Shown here piece by piece: positions 1 to 11,484 of a stretch of DNA of 64,000 bases. Source of the DNA: Paraspadella gotoi. Its lineage: Eukaryota; Chaetognatha. The notes beneath the pieces are model-generated. The model did no database searches. It was given only the letters and a program-made list of their open reading frames with translations, and was not told the origin of the DNA. Numbering within the stretch: position 1 is the first letter of the stretch; every line of letters begins with the position of its first letter. A program made the position numbers and the translations under genes. Location of the stretch: the NCBI GenBank assembly GCA_051294375.1, contig CM119271.1, forward strand, positions 14,824,770-14,888,769, in the 5' to 3' direction.

Positions 1-207
1 GCGTCCGCGCGAGTAGAACCAGTCGGATCGCTTCCGGTTGGAGCGATAGTCGAGGCACTTGGTCGCCAAGACGCTTTGCACGTTGGCCGGGTTGGGGGCG
101 ATGAGGCCGCCGAGGAGGAAGCAGGTCAGTTGGACCAAGAGGAGGAAGAAGGCGAGAACGGAGAGCTTACGCGTAGAGAGATTCTCCAAAACTGTTCCGA
201 AGGCCAT
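1..207 (-). CDS. WLS: Wntless (Wnt ligand secretion mediator), N-terminal part
   Basis: This is the first coding exon of Wntless, the multi-pass membrane protein that carries lipid-modified Wnt from the Golgi to the cell surface. The ATG is at 207-205, and 69 codons are visible before the window edge. The start MAFGTVLENLSTRKL matches the family N-terminus (ENMSTKKL in vertebrates). A hydrophobic segment at about residues 16-36 is the first membrane anchor. It is followed by the family motif GGLIAPNP and then by a cysteine and basic lumenal stretch (KCLDYRSNRKRSDWF) also found in WLS. The rest of the gene lies outside the window to the left. The assignment is strong because motif order and spacing all agree, but it rests on 69 residues. 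Confidence 0.9.
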   Translation of the reverse strand, partial: MAFGTVLENLSTRKLSVLAFFLLLVQLTCFLLGGLIAPNPANVQSVLATKCLDYRSNRKRSDWFYSRGR

Positions 208-1263
208 AGCGGAAAATTTGTTGTTTCTTTTTAGTCTTTTGTTTAAGGCAAAGAATTAAAACAAAAAAGTTGTAAAAATCGAAGGCAGGGATGTGTAAGG
301 ACTAGTAAATAAAGTTAAAACAATTTCTATTTAGAAATATGACCCCAAAAGACATAAAATAAACAAAACGAAGTGATTTGTGAGCGTTTTTCAACAGATG
401 AAAAACCCCTTAAAGTATAAGTTTATTACGAGATGAACTATTAAGTTGTCATACTTTAGATATAAGGAAGGAACTTTTGATACAACCAAGAAGTTGAGTT
501 CATCAATCTCATTTGCATATTGTCGTATTGACATTGACTTGTCATAAATTCTGTTCCTGTGTCATTTCATGTTCTCATTTCACGAATTCACTTTTGTCAT
601 TAGTGTAGCTATTGATGATAGTAATTGATTAGAGAGTTTGGGACATTTATTAATAATAATTATCAATTAAACTAAATTATAAATATTCTTATTGGAACCC
701 ACTCTTAGGTATTTCAATTATAGTTTAAAGCTTCAGGATGAATTCTATGCTTTGACTTGGAACAGAGTTGGCTTCCAATATGGCAGTCCCATCCTCTCTG
801 GTCTTAGTTCTTACTTATTGGGTTAGGAATTATGTTAGAAGCATTATATATATGTTTATTAATAAAGACTCTTTCTTTCCTCCATAGGGTATCTATGCTT
901 ATGACTTTACTTCCCTTAAGCTAGCTATATGCTTCAAGCATTCTACTACTGAACCACAGCAAGTTAGCATCTCTTATTTACAAGTTAATTGGTATGTTTA
1001 TTGGGAATACTACTAGAGCTAAGTTTACTGTTATTTTAGGACCAAATAGCTCGCTTACATAGATACAGTGATCCTGCATAAAAAAAAGGGAAAATAAATA
1101 AATGAATCAAATGTCATCGACGTAGACGACGACGACTTGAAAATTGATCAAGACGGTAAATTAGAAAATGGAGAATATCTCAATAAGAAAATATTCGAAT
1201 ATCTTTGAAAATAAGTCAATTGGATGTAGTAATAAAACTCTCGAAACGCGACGTCAACCCGCG
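208..1263. other. Intergenic, WLS upstream region
   Basis: AT-rich spacer between the WLS start and the stop of the next gene. No ORF looks like coding sequence. It contains one copy of the exon-facing motif (about 505-522). A poly-A and GAC-rich stretch follows at about 1080-1140, just past the neighbouring stop codon. Confidence 0.6.
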
Positions 1264-4200
1264 TCACCATTCCGAGCTGAAGACTTTCTCGACGCTGCGG
1301 CGGAAACCCGAACTGAGGATGGCGCGACAAAGGATCTCGTTGAAGCGGCGCTCTCCGATTCCCAAGAGCGCCGGTTTAGGGGAAACTTGGACGTTTGCGG
1401 CCTTTGCTCGATCGAACGGTTCGTCAGCGACGCGAGGAGTTGGTTCTTCGCCTTTCGTCTCATCGATCGTCTCGTTCGCGCCTTCGATCCGATTCCTTCT
1501 CTCCTTTTCTTTCGTCTGAAAATCACTCAAAATCTCGACGTCGCTCAAATCGTCGACGTCGTAGTTTTTCTCTTTGTCTTCATTAAGTTTGTCAGCATCA
1601 GAGTCTTTATCGCAGTCGTCAATGATCTCTCGCACATTCTTCGCCAATTTTTCGTCGTCTTCATCCATGCTCTCTGGGCCTTCTTTCTTTTTCTCAATGC
1701 CATCTCCCTCGCCATCTCCCATTGCCTCCTCCCCATCATCCGACCACAAATCGTCGAGGCTTTCCAATCGCGAAGCCCCCTTCTTCTCCACGCTCGATCC
1801 TCTTTTCGCATAAAACTGTGGATCCTTCAACAACGGCTTCTCCATCAGACTGCGGATGCTGTCTTCGGTGAGAAGGGGACTGTAGATGACGGCTTTTCCT
1901 TTGTCGATGTCCTTTTGTTTGGGATCGATCTTCAAACTCAGCTCTCGATCTATGTCGACGTCGTTCGGAATTTCATCGTCGTCGTCGTCGTCGAATAAAT
2001 CCTGACTCGCTTCATTCATCTTTTCCCCGCGAACAGAAAACGACAATCGGCGAGTCTTCATCGGCGGCCTAACCGGATCTCGTCGGAAACCGCCGATGGC
2101 CGAGTCCAAGGACGGCGTCCGGCTTAGTTTTCGATTCGGCTTCCGGCTCGGCCTCTCGCTTTGCCGATATTCGACCGAGAGATCCGTGACTGCCGCCGAT
2201 CTCCGAACGCCCGGCCGGAAATTCTCGGTCGTTTCGCTGAGCAGCGGGCTGAAGTCTCGAGCCGGAGAGGCCTGAGGAAGAGCCGGAGATTTTTCGATTT
2301 GACGGAAAGGATGTTTGATGATGGAGGGAATGAAACGAGGGACGGGAGGTGCGGGAAGAAAGGGTGCAACAGGTGCAACGGAAGGGGCATCTGTCGAGTA
2401 AGTCGGTTGGTCGTAGTCAAGCCCTCCAATGTCGACGCGATTCCCAAACAAACTCTTTCCACTTTTCTGACTCAAGAATTTGAAGCCATTCGACAGAGAT
2501 TCCAAATCTCGCGACGAATCATCAACGCTGACGGATCTTTGGGACGGACGAGCGGAGGTGACCAACTCGAGGCTCCTCTTAACTTGGCGGCGAATGGCGG
2601 GGCTGCAGCCGGGAAAAGATGAGCGCCGAATCAACGTCACCGAGGTTGAAGGTTGTTGTCGTTGTAGTTGTGGAGCGGATTCTGAGTTTTGAGGCGATTC
2701 TGGTCGATCAGAGTCGGGCCTTGAGGCGACGGAATCAAAGGTCTTTGATCCTTGTTCATTAGTTGCAAGAGCAGCAATTGAATTCTCTTGATGTATTTTA
2801 TTTTTTTCAATCATAAAACCTTTTGTACTTTCTTCCTCAAATTGACGCGATGGAAGTGTGGACATTGTCTTGGTCGATTGAGCGTCCGTAAATGAATTAG
2901 ACATTCTGCGAGGCTCCGGCGGTTTTGCCACTTCAGGCTCTTTTCTTGCCTCTAACTCATTGTCGACCTCCGGCTCATTTACAGCAGCCATGGCTTCATT
3001 AAACGCAGTCAACTTTGATTCACCTAAAGCCGTTAAACCCTGACGCCTCTGATCCTTTTCCTCAAAAGAGCTCTCTCTGGATAAGACGTTTTTAATCTCA
3101 TTGATTTTCTGTTTGAGAGACATTCGTTTGGTTAAGATTTCCTCAATTCGTTGATCATCAATGAGATGATCCCCGCGTTGATCTTCAACGCGCTCATCTG
3201 TTTCATTCAAGGTCTCGCATCGAGCGCGATTGGGCGATGCAGGTGGAATAAGTCGTTGCTGCTCATTTGGTTGTAAAGCGGACAACAACGATTGCTGAGA
3301 AAGTGCATTTTGCCGGGATGGACTCTTCGCTGAATTTTGCGGTTGCTGCTGTTTTTGGTTATCAAACTGATTAATCGACAACTGGGTTTGATTCTGTTGC
3401 ATAGACTGCGATCCGGTTGCCGCTCTTTGTGAGTCCCACGGCATCGCCTCGGAAGCTCGTGGCGCCTGTTGGAGATGATGCGGTGCCTCCTCAGCTGCTT
3501 CGGGCGCCGCCTGCGAAGAGAGCAACTCATCGAGCAGCACTCTCCGCTTTTCTCTTTCGACCTCGAGCTTCTCTGCGATGCGTCGCGGATCCCGTGCTTC
3601 TTGCAGCGACCGGAGATTCTCTCCGATCTCCCGAGCGTGTCTCGCTGCCTCCGACTCATCGTGGGCAAAAGAAGGGCAGCACTGGCGGACGATCCTTTGT
3701 GGCGCGCGCGGAGGAAGAAATGAGTTGGAGCAAGAGGCATGCGGCTGGGGAGTGGATCGATTAATTACAAAGGTAAAATCCCTAAAAATAACATGTCATA
3801 ATCGTTCCCGTAATCGATTACCCTGTAGTCTTGGGAGTGTTGATAAGAAGGATGCATCGTCTCGTCAAAACCTTGACTGAACATCTCTTCCCCGTCGAAC
3901 TGCGACTGAGAACAGCAATGACTCTGCGCGTTGAAGGAGGCCGAACGCTTCGTCGTCTTAGGAGGAGCTTTCTTTTTACTTGCGCAAGCTTTCTTTCCTT
4001 TCTGACAAGATTGAAAGAGAAAAGGCTGCAAAGGTGGTTGCTGCAAATATTGCTGTTGCGCAAATTGAGGAATTTGTCCGGTGGACGCGAAATTAAAGGC
4101 GGACTGCTGCAGAGGAAGTCGCACGGACGGCGCCTGAAAAACTTGTTGTATCGGAGGTGGTTGAAAAGCTTGCAGTACTTGAGGCGCGGGCGGCAGGGAT

Positions 4201-5083
4201 TGTTGCAGCACCGGTTCTTGATGCGACATTGAATGATTCTGAGCTGAAGGCGTCGGGCCAACTGCGTCATGATTGATAATTCGATGACCATAAAGTTTAT
4301 TTGAATCATTAAAGCTTGAGGTAGCGAGAGAGGAAGACGAATCCACAGCAAATGGTCTTTGCGAAGGAAGATTCTAAAAATATTAATAATATATTAATAT
4401 AATTTAAACTTTAAAAAAACTTTAAAAAAAAAGAAATCTTCTCGTCGCTCTCGACGCATACCCTTTCTGGCGCCGCCCCAACGTCAACGGCAGAACCGGG
4501 ATTTTCCGGCCGCGCTTCTCGATTTCCCGGCGGCGGATTCGACTCGGCGATCATGCCCAGTCGGCCGAGATGCCCGACGAAATCGGCGCGGGCGGCGGCG
4601 GCGTCGGCGCCGCCTAGCGGAATGGAGTCGAACTGAAACTTAAGGCGGAAGAGGGAATTGGAGCGAGGAAGGAGGACGGAGAGGAGGAGGGAAGAACCTG
4701 GGAGGAGGAAGAGTAATATAATATTTTTTTGAAATGATAATAGTACAAAACTTTGTTCAAATTCTTTTTTTTTGCCTCAAACCTTGACTCACCGAAAACT
4801 CCTTTCACCTCTCCCCGATTGGGATGTCGCAGCCAAAAGCTGACGATTTCTTTGTCGCCGTTGACGACTTTGATCCAACCCACGTCGACGATCACTTGGA
4901 GGCCTGAGCCTTCAGGGTCAGGATCGTAAAATCTGGAAGAGGAGGATCGATTGTGATAGAATGTGCGATTGTAATTTAATTGTGATAGGGAGACCAATTA
5001 GGTCCAACAAACCTCCAATGGATTTCACCGACGGGTCTGTCCAATCTTTGGGAGTGGATGGCGAATTTCGAGAGCGCGAACAT
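1264..5083 (-). CDS. Unrecognised 1134-aa protein with conserved-looking N-terminus and long disordered tail
   Basis: Five exons join in phase: 5083-5013, 4932-4809, 4638-4462, 4373-3822 and 3744-1264, giving 1134 residues. I do not recognise the family. Residues 1-65 look like a folded domain, with hydrophobic/aromatic alternation (MFALSKFAIHSQRL, VGEIHWRFYDPDPEGSG, VDVGWIKVVNG, SFWLRHPNRGE). A second ordered stretch at about 66-95 is FQFDSIPLGG plus ADFVGHLGRLGMI. After that the chain is Gln/Pro-rich, then Ser/Arg-rich with repeated RRxS motifs that could be kinase or 14-3-3 sites. One predicted helix reads KRMSLKQKINEIKNVL. An acidic part with a DDDDDDE run follows, and the protein ends SSEW. 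The start is the first ATG before a good GT donor, and a GA microsatellite with an N gap lies just upstream. It is most likely a regulatory or scaffold protein, but that is inference from composition alone. Confidence 0.8.
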
Positions 5084-5115
5084 CGCCGGAAAATGTCGTG
5101 GAATAATGTTTAACA

Positions 5116-5205
5116 AAGAGAGAGAGAGAGAGAGAGAGAGAGNNNNNNNNNNAGAGAGAGAAAGAGAGAGAGAAAAAGAGAGAGATAGAGAGAGAGATAA
5201 AAGCA
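5116..5205. repeat. GA microsatellite with assembly gap
   Basis: A GA run of about 90 bp interrupted by ten Ns at 5143-5152. It lies 30-120 bp upstream of the start codon of the unrecognised 1134-aa gene, in the spacer to LYRM1. Its true length is unknown. Confidence 0.95.
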
Positions 5206-5490
5206 AAGATTGTCTGCACTGTGACTAGAAAAAAGAAAAAAAATAAGACAAATAGGATATAATTTGGCTAAAAAATAACGATGTCACAATAAATAATCTT
5301 TAAAGATCACTTTTAAACTGAGAAACGGAGCAACTCCAATTGTATTGCCAAGATAAAAGTTAGTTCGTTCCCCTTCCGATCACCCGGATACGATCTGCCA
5401 GACGAGACCAATTCAAACAACCGTCGAACTCCATCGTCAGTTTGGGTTCGTCAGTAGAATCGTGTCAAACAACGCGTTCGCTTTCCATTT

Positions 5491-6330
5491 TCAATCCAAC
5501 TCTTTGGAGGATCTCACGTAAATGGGTTTTGCCATTTCCCTTTTCTTTCGTTGGACCTTGAAAGATCTGTTGTTCCCCAGCGTCGTGGGGAGGCCCATGG
5601 GTGGAAGGTTGATGGCGCGGGGATAAGGGTTCTTGTAGTGATCGGCCATCGCGACGCGGGCTTCGCACTCTCGAACGAGAAGCCTAATTTCTTCCGGGTC
5701 CGAGACATCGGCGTTCTTCACGGGGCGGAAAACAGGGACGTGTCATTTTTTAAAAAAATATTTGGAGCAACTACTATTGAGGGAAATTAATAAATGAAAT
5801 TGGCCAATGAATGAAGTTAACAGACTCTGGAATTTTGAAAAGAGTTTTCACTTTAACCTGACCTAAATCCTAAATTCGACTCCGGTATAGCTTGGTACTC
5901 GTTCACCAAAAGTGAGTTCCGGGTTTAATCCCCTCACAGTCACGCTGGTTAAAGTGTGAGATGGTGTCGGCAGAAACACGTAAGTGACATGGGGTGGTCA
6001 CTGCTGGTCCAAAGCCCTGAGCGCCAGCTGTCGGGAGAAGCCTCACACCACGTTGCTATAAACAACTATTTATCAATATATATCGATCTAATATCCATGG
6101 TAATATTCGTTAAACTGAAAACGAGTAACTCCGACCTTTGACTACAATTTTTAAAACTAAAAAAAAAGGACTCGTCCCTGTCGGAACTTGGTCCGCGTCT
6201 CTGTCTTGATGTAGAGACTTTCCTCCTTCGTTTGCGTCGCATCACTCGCTGTCCAGTTTTGCGCCAAACGTAGCGCCGTTTTGTAGGCGCTCAACACACG
6301 ACGCCGCAAATCGCCGGTCACTATAGACAT
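5491..6330 (-). CDS. LYRM1: LYR motif-containing protein 1
   Basis: Two exons, 6330-6172 and 5715-5491, encode 127 residues; the human protein has 122. LYRM proteins are small helical mitochondrial proteins that bind acyl carrier protein. LYRM1 itself has been linked to mitochondrial function and adipocyte biology. The C-terminal exon is diagnostic: the stretch ADHYKNPYPRAINLPPMG and the ending KPIYVRSSKELD match the LYRM1 tail almost residue for residue. The N-terminal helix aligns as VLSAYKTALRLAQNW, so the family LYR tripeptide reads AYK here. The first donor (CGA|GTCCTT) is weak but keeps the frame. The intron (5716-6171) carries a SINE. Confidence in the family is high; confidence in the exact donor is moderate. 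Confidence 0.9.
5880..6065 (+). mobile_element. tRNA-derived SINE, copy 1
   Basis: A tRNA-like head with an internal B-box-like element (CCGGGTTTAATCC), flanked by GTGAG/CTCAC arms. The body contains GGGGTGGTCACTG and CCTGAGCGCCAGCTGTCGGG, shared with copies near 9230 (inverted) and 36330. It sits in the LYRM1 intron. Confidence 0.8.
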
Positions 6331-7119
6331 TGCACCATCTGAAGGTGCCATCCAAAGATGGAAAGAAAAAAAAACGGCAATAACGAATGTAGGTTTTATT
6401 AATTGGTTCACATATGCAATGTGGTTTTTTTTTTAACTAAATTTTTTTTTCGCGAAATACACTATTGAAAAAAAAATATCATATAACGTGAGAGCAATGT
6501 CCATTCGAAAGCTAAACCAATGTTGCAATTTTCAAAAAGCATAATAATAAACCTAAAAATCTAAAAGAAATTTGGAGAATAGTTATATATCAAAGATATG
6601 AATGATAGAGACGCACTCTTTTTTACGTCAGTGATAGCAAAGCGCTCAAGCTTCATTTCAACGATTTAACCCCAAAAGAGCGAATTACACTCTTGAAGTA
6701 TTTAAGCTATTGGGCAGAAAATACCTTATTATTTTCTTAAGCGAAAATGTCTTAGCAACCAATGCAAATTAATAAACGAGGCTAAAAATAAGATTCTTGA
6801 AGTCACCAACTTTCAACACAAAAAAGCGATAAGGTATTGAACAAAGGAAGTGGGATGTCATGCAGAGTGGATGTGTAACATATGAGAGAGTTCCCTAAAT
6901 AATTTCAAATTATTTAAAACTCAATGAGAATCCCCCATCGAAAAAAAACAAACAAAAAACAAAAACTACCTCGAACCATTTTTCCCGTATCTTTTAAAAA
7001 TAAGTGGCCACCACTCGGTTGGAGTTAGTGCGCCTAATAAATTCCATGACTCGCAAAGCCCGAAAACCGAGTCGTTTTCAGAGGCCATAACCAGAGACGA
7101 TCCTCTCCCCCTTAACTCT
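6331..7119. other. Intergenic, LYRM1 upstream / GLCE downstream
   Basis: AT-rich spacer with poly-A/poly-T runs (about 6360-6470). I see no coding frame or RNA gene. The right 100 bp before 7120 is the GLCE 3' flank. Confidence 0.6.
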
Positions 7120-10100
7120 TCAGTTATGCGGCGCCCTCTTCCCGTTCATATATCCGATCCATCTCTCGGCCGTGTCGCCAAAGAACTTCTTGCTTTTCTC
7201 TCCCTCAACGATCCCGGCGACGACGAGGAGTTGATTCACGTGAGCGCTGTGATAGTCCCATCGGGCCAGATTCGGCGCCACGCCGGGCAAGTGGAGATGT
7301 CGCAGATCGTAGAGGGATCCGCTGCCCGTGTCGAACATGGGCAGCAGGCGCTCCAGGCTCTCCATTCCGGCGCGAAAGAGATCCTCGGCCTGGCAGGCGC
7401 CTCGCTCGTCACGAGGCGCTACGAGGGAGAGATCGTAGAGGCCGATCAGGGAATAGATGAAGCTGAGGGAAAAATGTGGGAATAGATGAAGCTGAGGGAA
7501 AAATGAGGGAATAGATGAAGCTGAGGGAAAAATGAGGGAATAGATGAAGCTGAGGGAAAAATGAGGGAATAAATGAAGCTGAGTGATAAATGAGGGAATA
7601 GATGAAGCTGAGGGGAAAAATGCCCCAAAATCAAAGTTTATTTCTTAAATATCAATCAACAACAAATCTTGCGTTCAAAGTAGTCGCGTAGTTCTCTCAC
7701 CATTTAGAATTAGGAACCTCATCTTGTAACACTTCTGACTTATAAAACCTATTATCATTCGGACAGACCACTGACCCGTTGAGAACGAAGAGAGGCGGCG
7801 AAGTCGGATACTCTTCGTACCAAGGAAATTTGTCGAAGAGTCTTGCCGCGACGCCGCCTTCCGCCGAAGGAAGGGTGAAAGGCTTGGCGGCCTTGACGGC
7901 GGCGCGGAGGTAATCGTGGTTGTTGGTGAGGCGAAAGGCTCGGGTGAGGATGGACATGGCCTGACCCTGACCCATGGCCGAGACCCAACCCGGCGGTATG
8001 GTGAGCAAACCAGAGGCCAGGCGCCGGGTCACGCCAATGGCCCAACCGCCAGTGTCCGCGTCCTGATTCCGGACGAACCAATCGGCGGCGGCGAAAAAAT
8101 GCGGAAGGTGCGCCTCCGTCTTTAGCGTCAAATTGTCAAGATAACCTTCGCCGTGGAGGGTGATGGCCAATAGCGTGACGCGTGGCGTCTTGGCCGCCCA
8201 CTTTCGACCCGGTTTGGTGAGCAAGAGACCTTTCTGAAGGTCGATGGCCAAATCGCGGGTGAGTTCGATCCATTTCCGGTTGGATCGATCGCCGAGTCCG
8301 TAGAGAAAGTGGCGCCCATCCGGCGTCGGCGTTAGCGGCGCCGAACATCCGCCCACGTAGTGCACCTGAAAGAGGCCACGCCCACGAGCCTCCAGGGTCA
8401 CCGAAATCGACGAGGAATTGCGGAGAAAGTGAAGATCCGCGCTAAGGGTCAGTTTGTGGGTGTGGCCGGGATGGAACCGGACGGCGACGCCGGTCTCCTC
8501 GCGCGACGCCAGCGCCGCGTGATCGTCGGAGAAAGCGGCGTCGGTTTGAAAGTGGAAAACGTTCGTCTCCAGCTCGGCGTCGTGGATCCTCGTGGCTTTG
8601 GCCTCGTCGCGCGGCAACGCCCACTTGGCCAAGTGGCCGCGGTCCTCGGCGTCTTCTATCATTTCCGAGGAGCTTGAACAAATTTGGGCTTTTCAAGTTG
8701 TCTGTCTCTCACTCTCTATCACTGTCTATCTGTCTCACCCGCTTAAAGAATCTCTATCACTTCGACGAAGCCATGAGAATCCAAGTCTGGATTCTCCTCC
8801 GCCGACGTCCTCGTCGTCGGCGACGGTGTTGGGATCGTCGTCGACGTCGCCGATTTTACGTTTGGCCTCTTTGGAGTAATGAGAGAGGCCGAACTGGGCG
8901 ATTTGTATCGGGTAGTAGTAGCCCTGCAAGAGAGAGAGGTATCAAAATGTTATGTAGGCTAATGACTCCGTATCTTTTTTGCCCCATTGGTAGCAATGAA
9001 ACGGGTCCTGGGCTTAGAAGCAGGCTTAGGGGTTTTGCCCCCTAAAGCTTCCCGCATGGTATGTACCATTTGGGATAGATCCCGTTCCCTAATGGTCATG
9101 AGCTGATGGCATTACTTAATGGCCCACCTGGTGACTGCTATAAGAGTCATGCTTATAGGGGCGTGGAACTTGTGCAATGCCCGACTACTAGTTTAGAAAC
9201 GGCCTTCAGAATCGGAAGATTTTCTTGTATGTGAGACATGTATGATGCCTAGGGTGTGAGGAATCTCCCAACAGCTGGCACTCAGGGCTCTGGACCTGCA
9301 GTGACCAGCCCTTGTCACTGGCATTTTTATGCAGACACCATCACACTTTAACCAGCGTGACCGTGAGGGGGTTAAACTCGGAACACATAGTTGGTGAACG
9401 AGTACTGAGCTGTCTAAACCAATGGGATGAGCTGAGTTTCACCAAGCTATACATGAGGCGAATTTAGGATTCGCCACACACTCTTCCTTCGATCACCTGT
9501 TGGCCCCACTGGGTTGAGATCGGGACTCCGTCCACGGCCGAGATACACTTAACTCGATCTCTCGCCTCCACCTTAAAGTTTTCAAAAGACATGAAGGGCC
9601 CTTCGAGGGAATAGGGCCCCGATGGGCGGAAGACCTGATGAAGAGAAGAAATGTAAATAGGATTCATTTTTTGCAGAGTAATGTTGATCAAATAAAAAAA
9701 ATATCTTTTAATCTCATTTGCATATTGTCGTGTTCAGATTAAATAAACAATGTATATTTTACGTAGACGGTTGTATAATAATATTTTTTTCCTTCAATCA
9801 TTAATCATGTTTAATAGAAATATGATGGTGAACGAAATCTTTGTCCATTTAATAACCAATTCAATGAAATTATATTATAGTGTATCCGGGCAATTCCGAA
9901 TGACGTTTATATTTCTGGCAAGCAGGTCACATTTTTACTATTTTACAATTTTAGTCGGTATAATTCTTTTATTTTTAAAAAATTCTTTTAAGAGTCACTG
10001 GTCTTCCCGAGCTCGTCTTTTTTGATGAATATGATCAATCTGTCACCAGCAACAAAGTAGACCTTCAAAATAAGAGACCGAAAAGAAAATGATAAAAGGA

Positions 10101-10574
10101 CCTCACCTTGGAATAGCTGTGAGACCAACGGAAGCGCATCTCGTCCTCGGCGAATTCGCCGTAGATGTCGAAATATTTGCGGACGAAGGAGAAAGGGACG
10201 AAAACCTCTCGACCTTCCTTGCGTCCTGTCAACATTATTAACAATATGTACTTAAATAATAAACCGTTAAGGATCAATTTCTGTTCCAAGCATCTTCATC
10301 ACAAAGAAGACCCACCCGACACGAGCGCCTGCCCGTCGTTGACGTCAACGTCGATATGTTCCGAGGCGCAGGACGCAGCGGCGCGACCTGCGGCTGCGGG
10401 CGTCCGATTGGCGCAGACGAGCGCCACCTCCGCCGCGGAGCAGCGAGCGGCCGACTGCCGCTGCGGCGGCTGCGACGACGAAGAAGAGTCGCGGCATCGC
10501 GTCACAAGAGTGAAACTGAGAAAGAAGGAAAAGGCGACGAGCGCGAAGAGAATCACGCGTAGATTCACACGCAT
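7120..10574 (-). CDS. GLCE: D-glucuronyl C5-epimerase
   Basis: Six exons join in phase: 10574-10316, 10225-10107, 9634-9497, 8923-8739, 8672-7776 and 7462-7120. They give 646 residues; the human enzyme has 617. The enzyme converts glucuronic to iduronic acid in heparan-sulfate chains in the Golgi. Residues 7-24 form a type II signal-anchor. Family blocks in order are [81 protein letters not shown] and [15 protein letters not shown]. The WYEEYP and LYDLRH blocks carry tyrosines of the active-site cleft. The protein ends KRAPHN, like the vertebrate KHN end. The acidic insert after HYSK is less conserved. The last intron ends in a six-copy tandem array of its own 3' splice site. Another intron carries an inverted SINE. 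Confidence 0.96.
7449..7622. repeat. 29-bp tandem repeat, six copies, containing a splice acceptor
   Basis: Copies start at 7449, 7478, 7507, 7536, 7565 and 7594. The + strand unit begins GGGAATAGATGAAGCTGAGG and ends AAAAATG plus one variable base. Read on the minus strand, each unit contains a pyrimidine tract ending in CAG followed by CTTCATCTATTCCC. That is the GLCE acceptor plus the first bases of its last exon. The copy at 7449 is the one whose use keeps the GLCE frame (exon begins at 7462). Copy 5 has diverged most. There are no spacers, so this is not a CRISPR array. Confidence 0.95.
9225..9480 (-). mobile_element. tRNA-derived SINE, copy 2 (inverted)
   Basis: Reverse-complement copy of the element at 5880. 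On the minus strand it has the tRNA-like head (about 9480-9360) and then the conserved body with GTCACTG, GGTCC and CCAGCTGT. It lies in the GLCE intron between exons 3 and 4. About 230 bp to its left (8990-9225) is also GC-richer than the intron and may be part of the insertion. Confidence 0.75.
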
Positions 10575-11484
10575 TTTGTGCGTGAGAGAGTTTGATTGCG
10601 CGTGAGAGATTTTAGGTACGTTTGATTATATTTTTTTAAAGAATAATGCCTAATCCAGATTGGTGGAGAACTCGCGTCGATGACTAGATTCAATAATCGT
10701 GGCGGGCGTCTCAATTGTTTTTTGGCTTTCAGCGATCGTCACTGGTTCCTCGCGCGCGGCGTCACGTCAAGATGCATAATAGGCGCGAGTTTTCAAAAAA
10801 GCGCAACGCAGTCAGCGTTAAGTTCAGAAGCGATCGTCCGTTGGAAAAATTTCATCGTAGGGATTTCTTTGGTTTTTACTTGTTAAGGGGGTTGACCGGT
10901 GGATAAGGAGGGGTCGGGAAGAGGGGAGCGAAAGGGAGGGGTCGGGAAGAGGGGAGCGAAATGGAAGGTACGCGTGAAATTGGGGAAACATGAAAACCGA
11001 TCGATGCAAAGAAAATGCAAATGGCATAAAGTGATAATGGTAACGATAAAAAAGTTATTACGGGCAGAGAACGAAATAACGCAGTAAGAATATTACAAAA
11101 ATAGCTAAATATATACGGAAATCCTCGTTTTACAAAGCAACCAATTTTTAAAAGAAAAAATGTCAAATTTGGGTCAACTACTTTCTGTATTTTTCTGGTA
11201 AAAAAAAGTCTCCGTGATATCTGTTACTATGATCCATAGACTATAAATCTAATTCGCATATTGTATTATTGTTATATAAGTTTTTAAGCCTTATTTGAGA
11301 TTTTGAAACAATTTATTCTACTGATAATTAAAGACAGAGAACATTAATCCCGAAAATCATTTGAATCAAATTATCTCACTAAATTAAGAGGACAAAAATT
11401 AAAATAAGTTTTTCTTAGTAATCCCCAAATTTGACATTTTTATCGTATTACTTGAAACAAGTTCAAGCCTGTCCCACCCTCCCC
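10575..11484. other. Intergenic, GLCE upstream region
   Basis: Spacer before the zinc-finger gene. It holds a GTCACGTCA site about 190 bp upstream of the GLCE start (near 10760-10770), resembling a CRE/E-box composite. A two-copy imperfect tandem repeat of about 30 bp lies at 10905-10965 (unit core GGGTCGGGAAGAGGGGAGCG). A weak copy of the exon-facing motif is at about 11246-11263. No gene is seen. Confidence 0.55.

Noticed and set aside
1168-1998. 276-codon open frame on the + strand
   Set aside because: It lies opposite the last exon of the unrecognised 1134-aa gene. That exon's frame is longer (827 codons), joins in phase to four upstream exons, and has sensible composition; the + frame is a shadow.
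7449-7622. Possible CRISPR array
   Set aside because: The 29-bp units abut with no spacers, and the DNA is eukaryotic; it is a simple tandem repeat.
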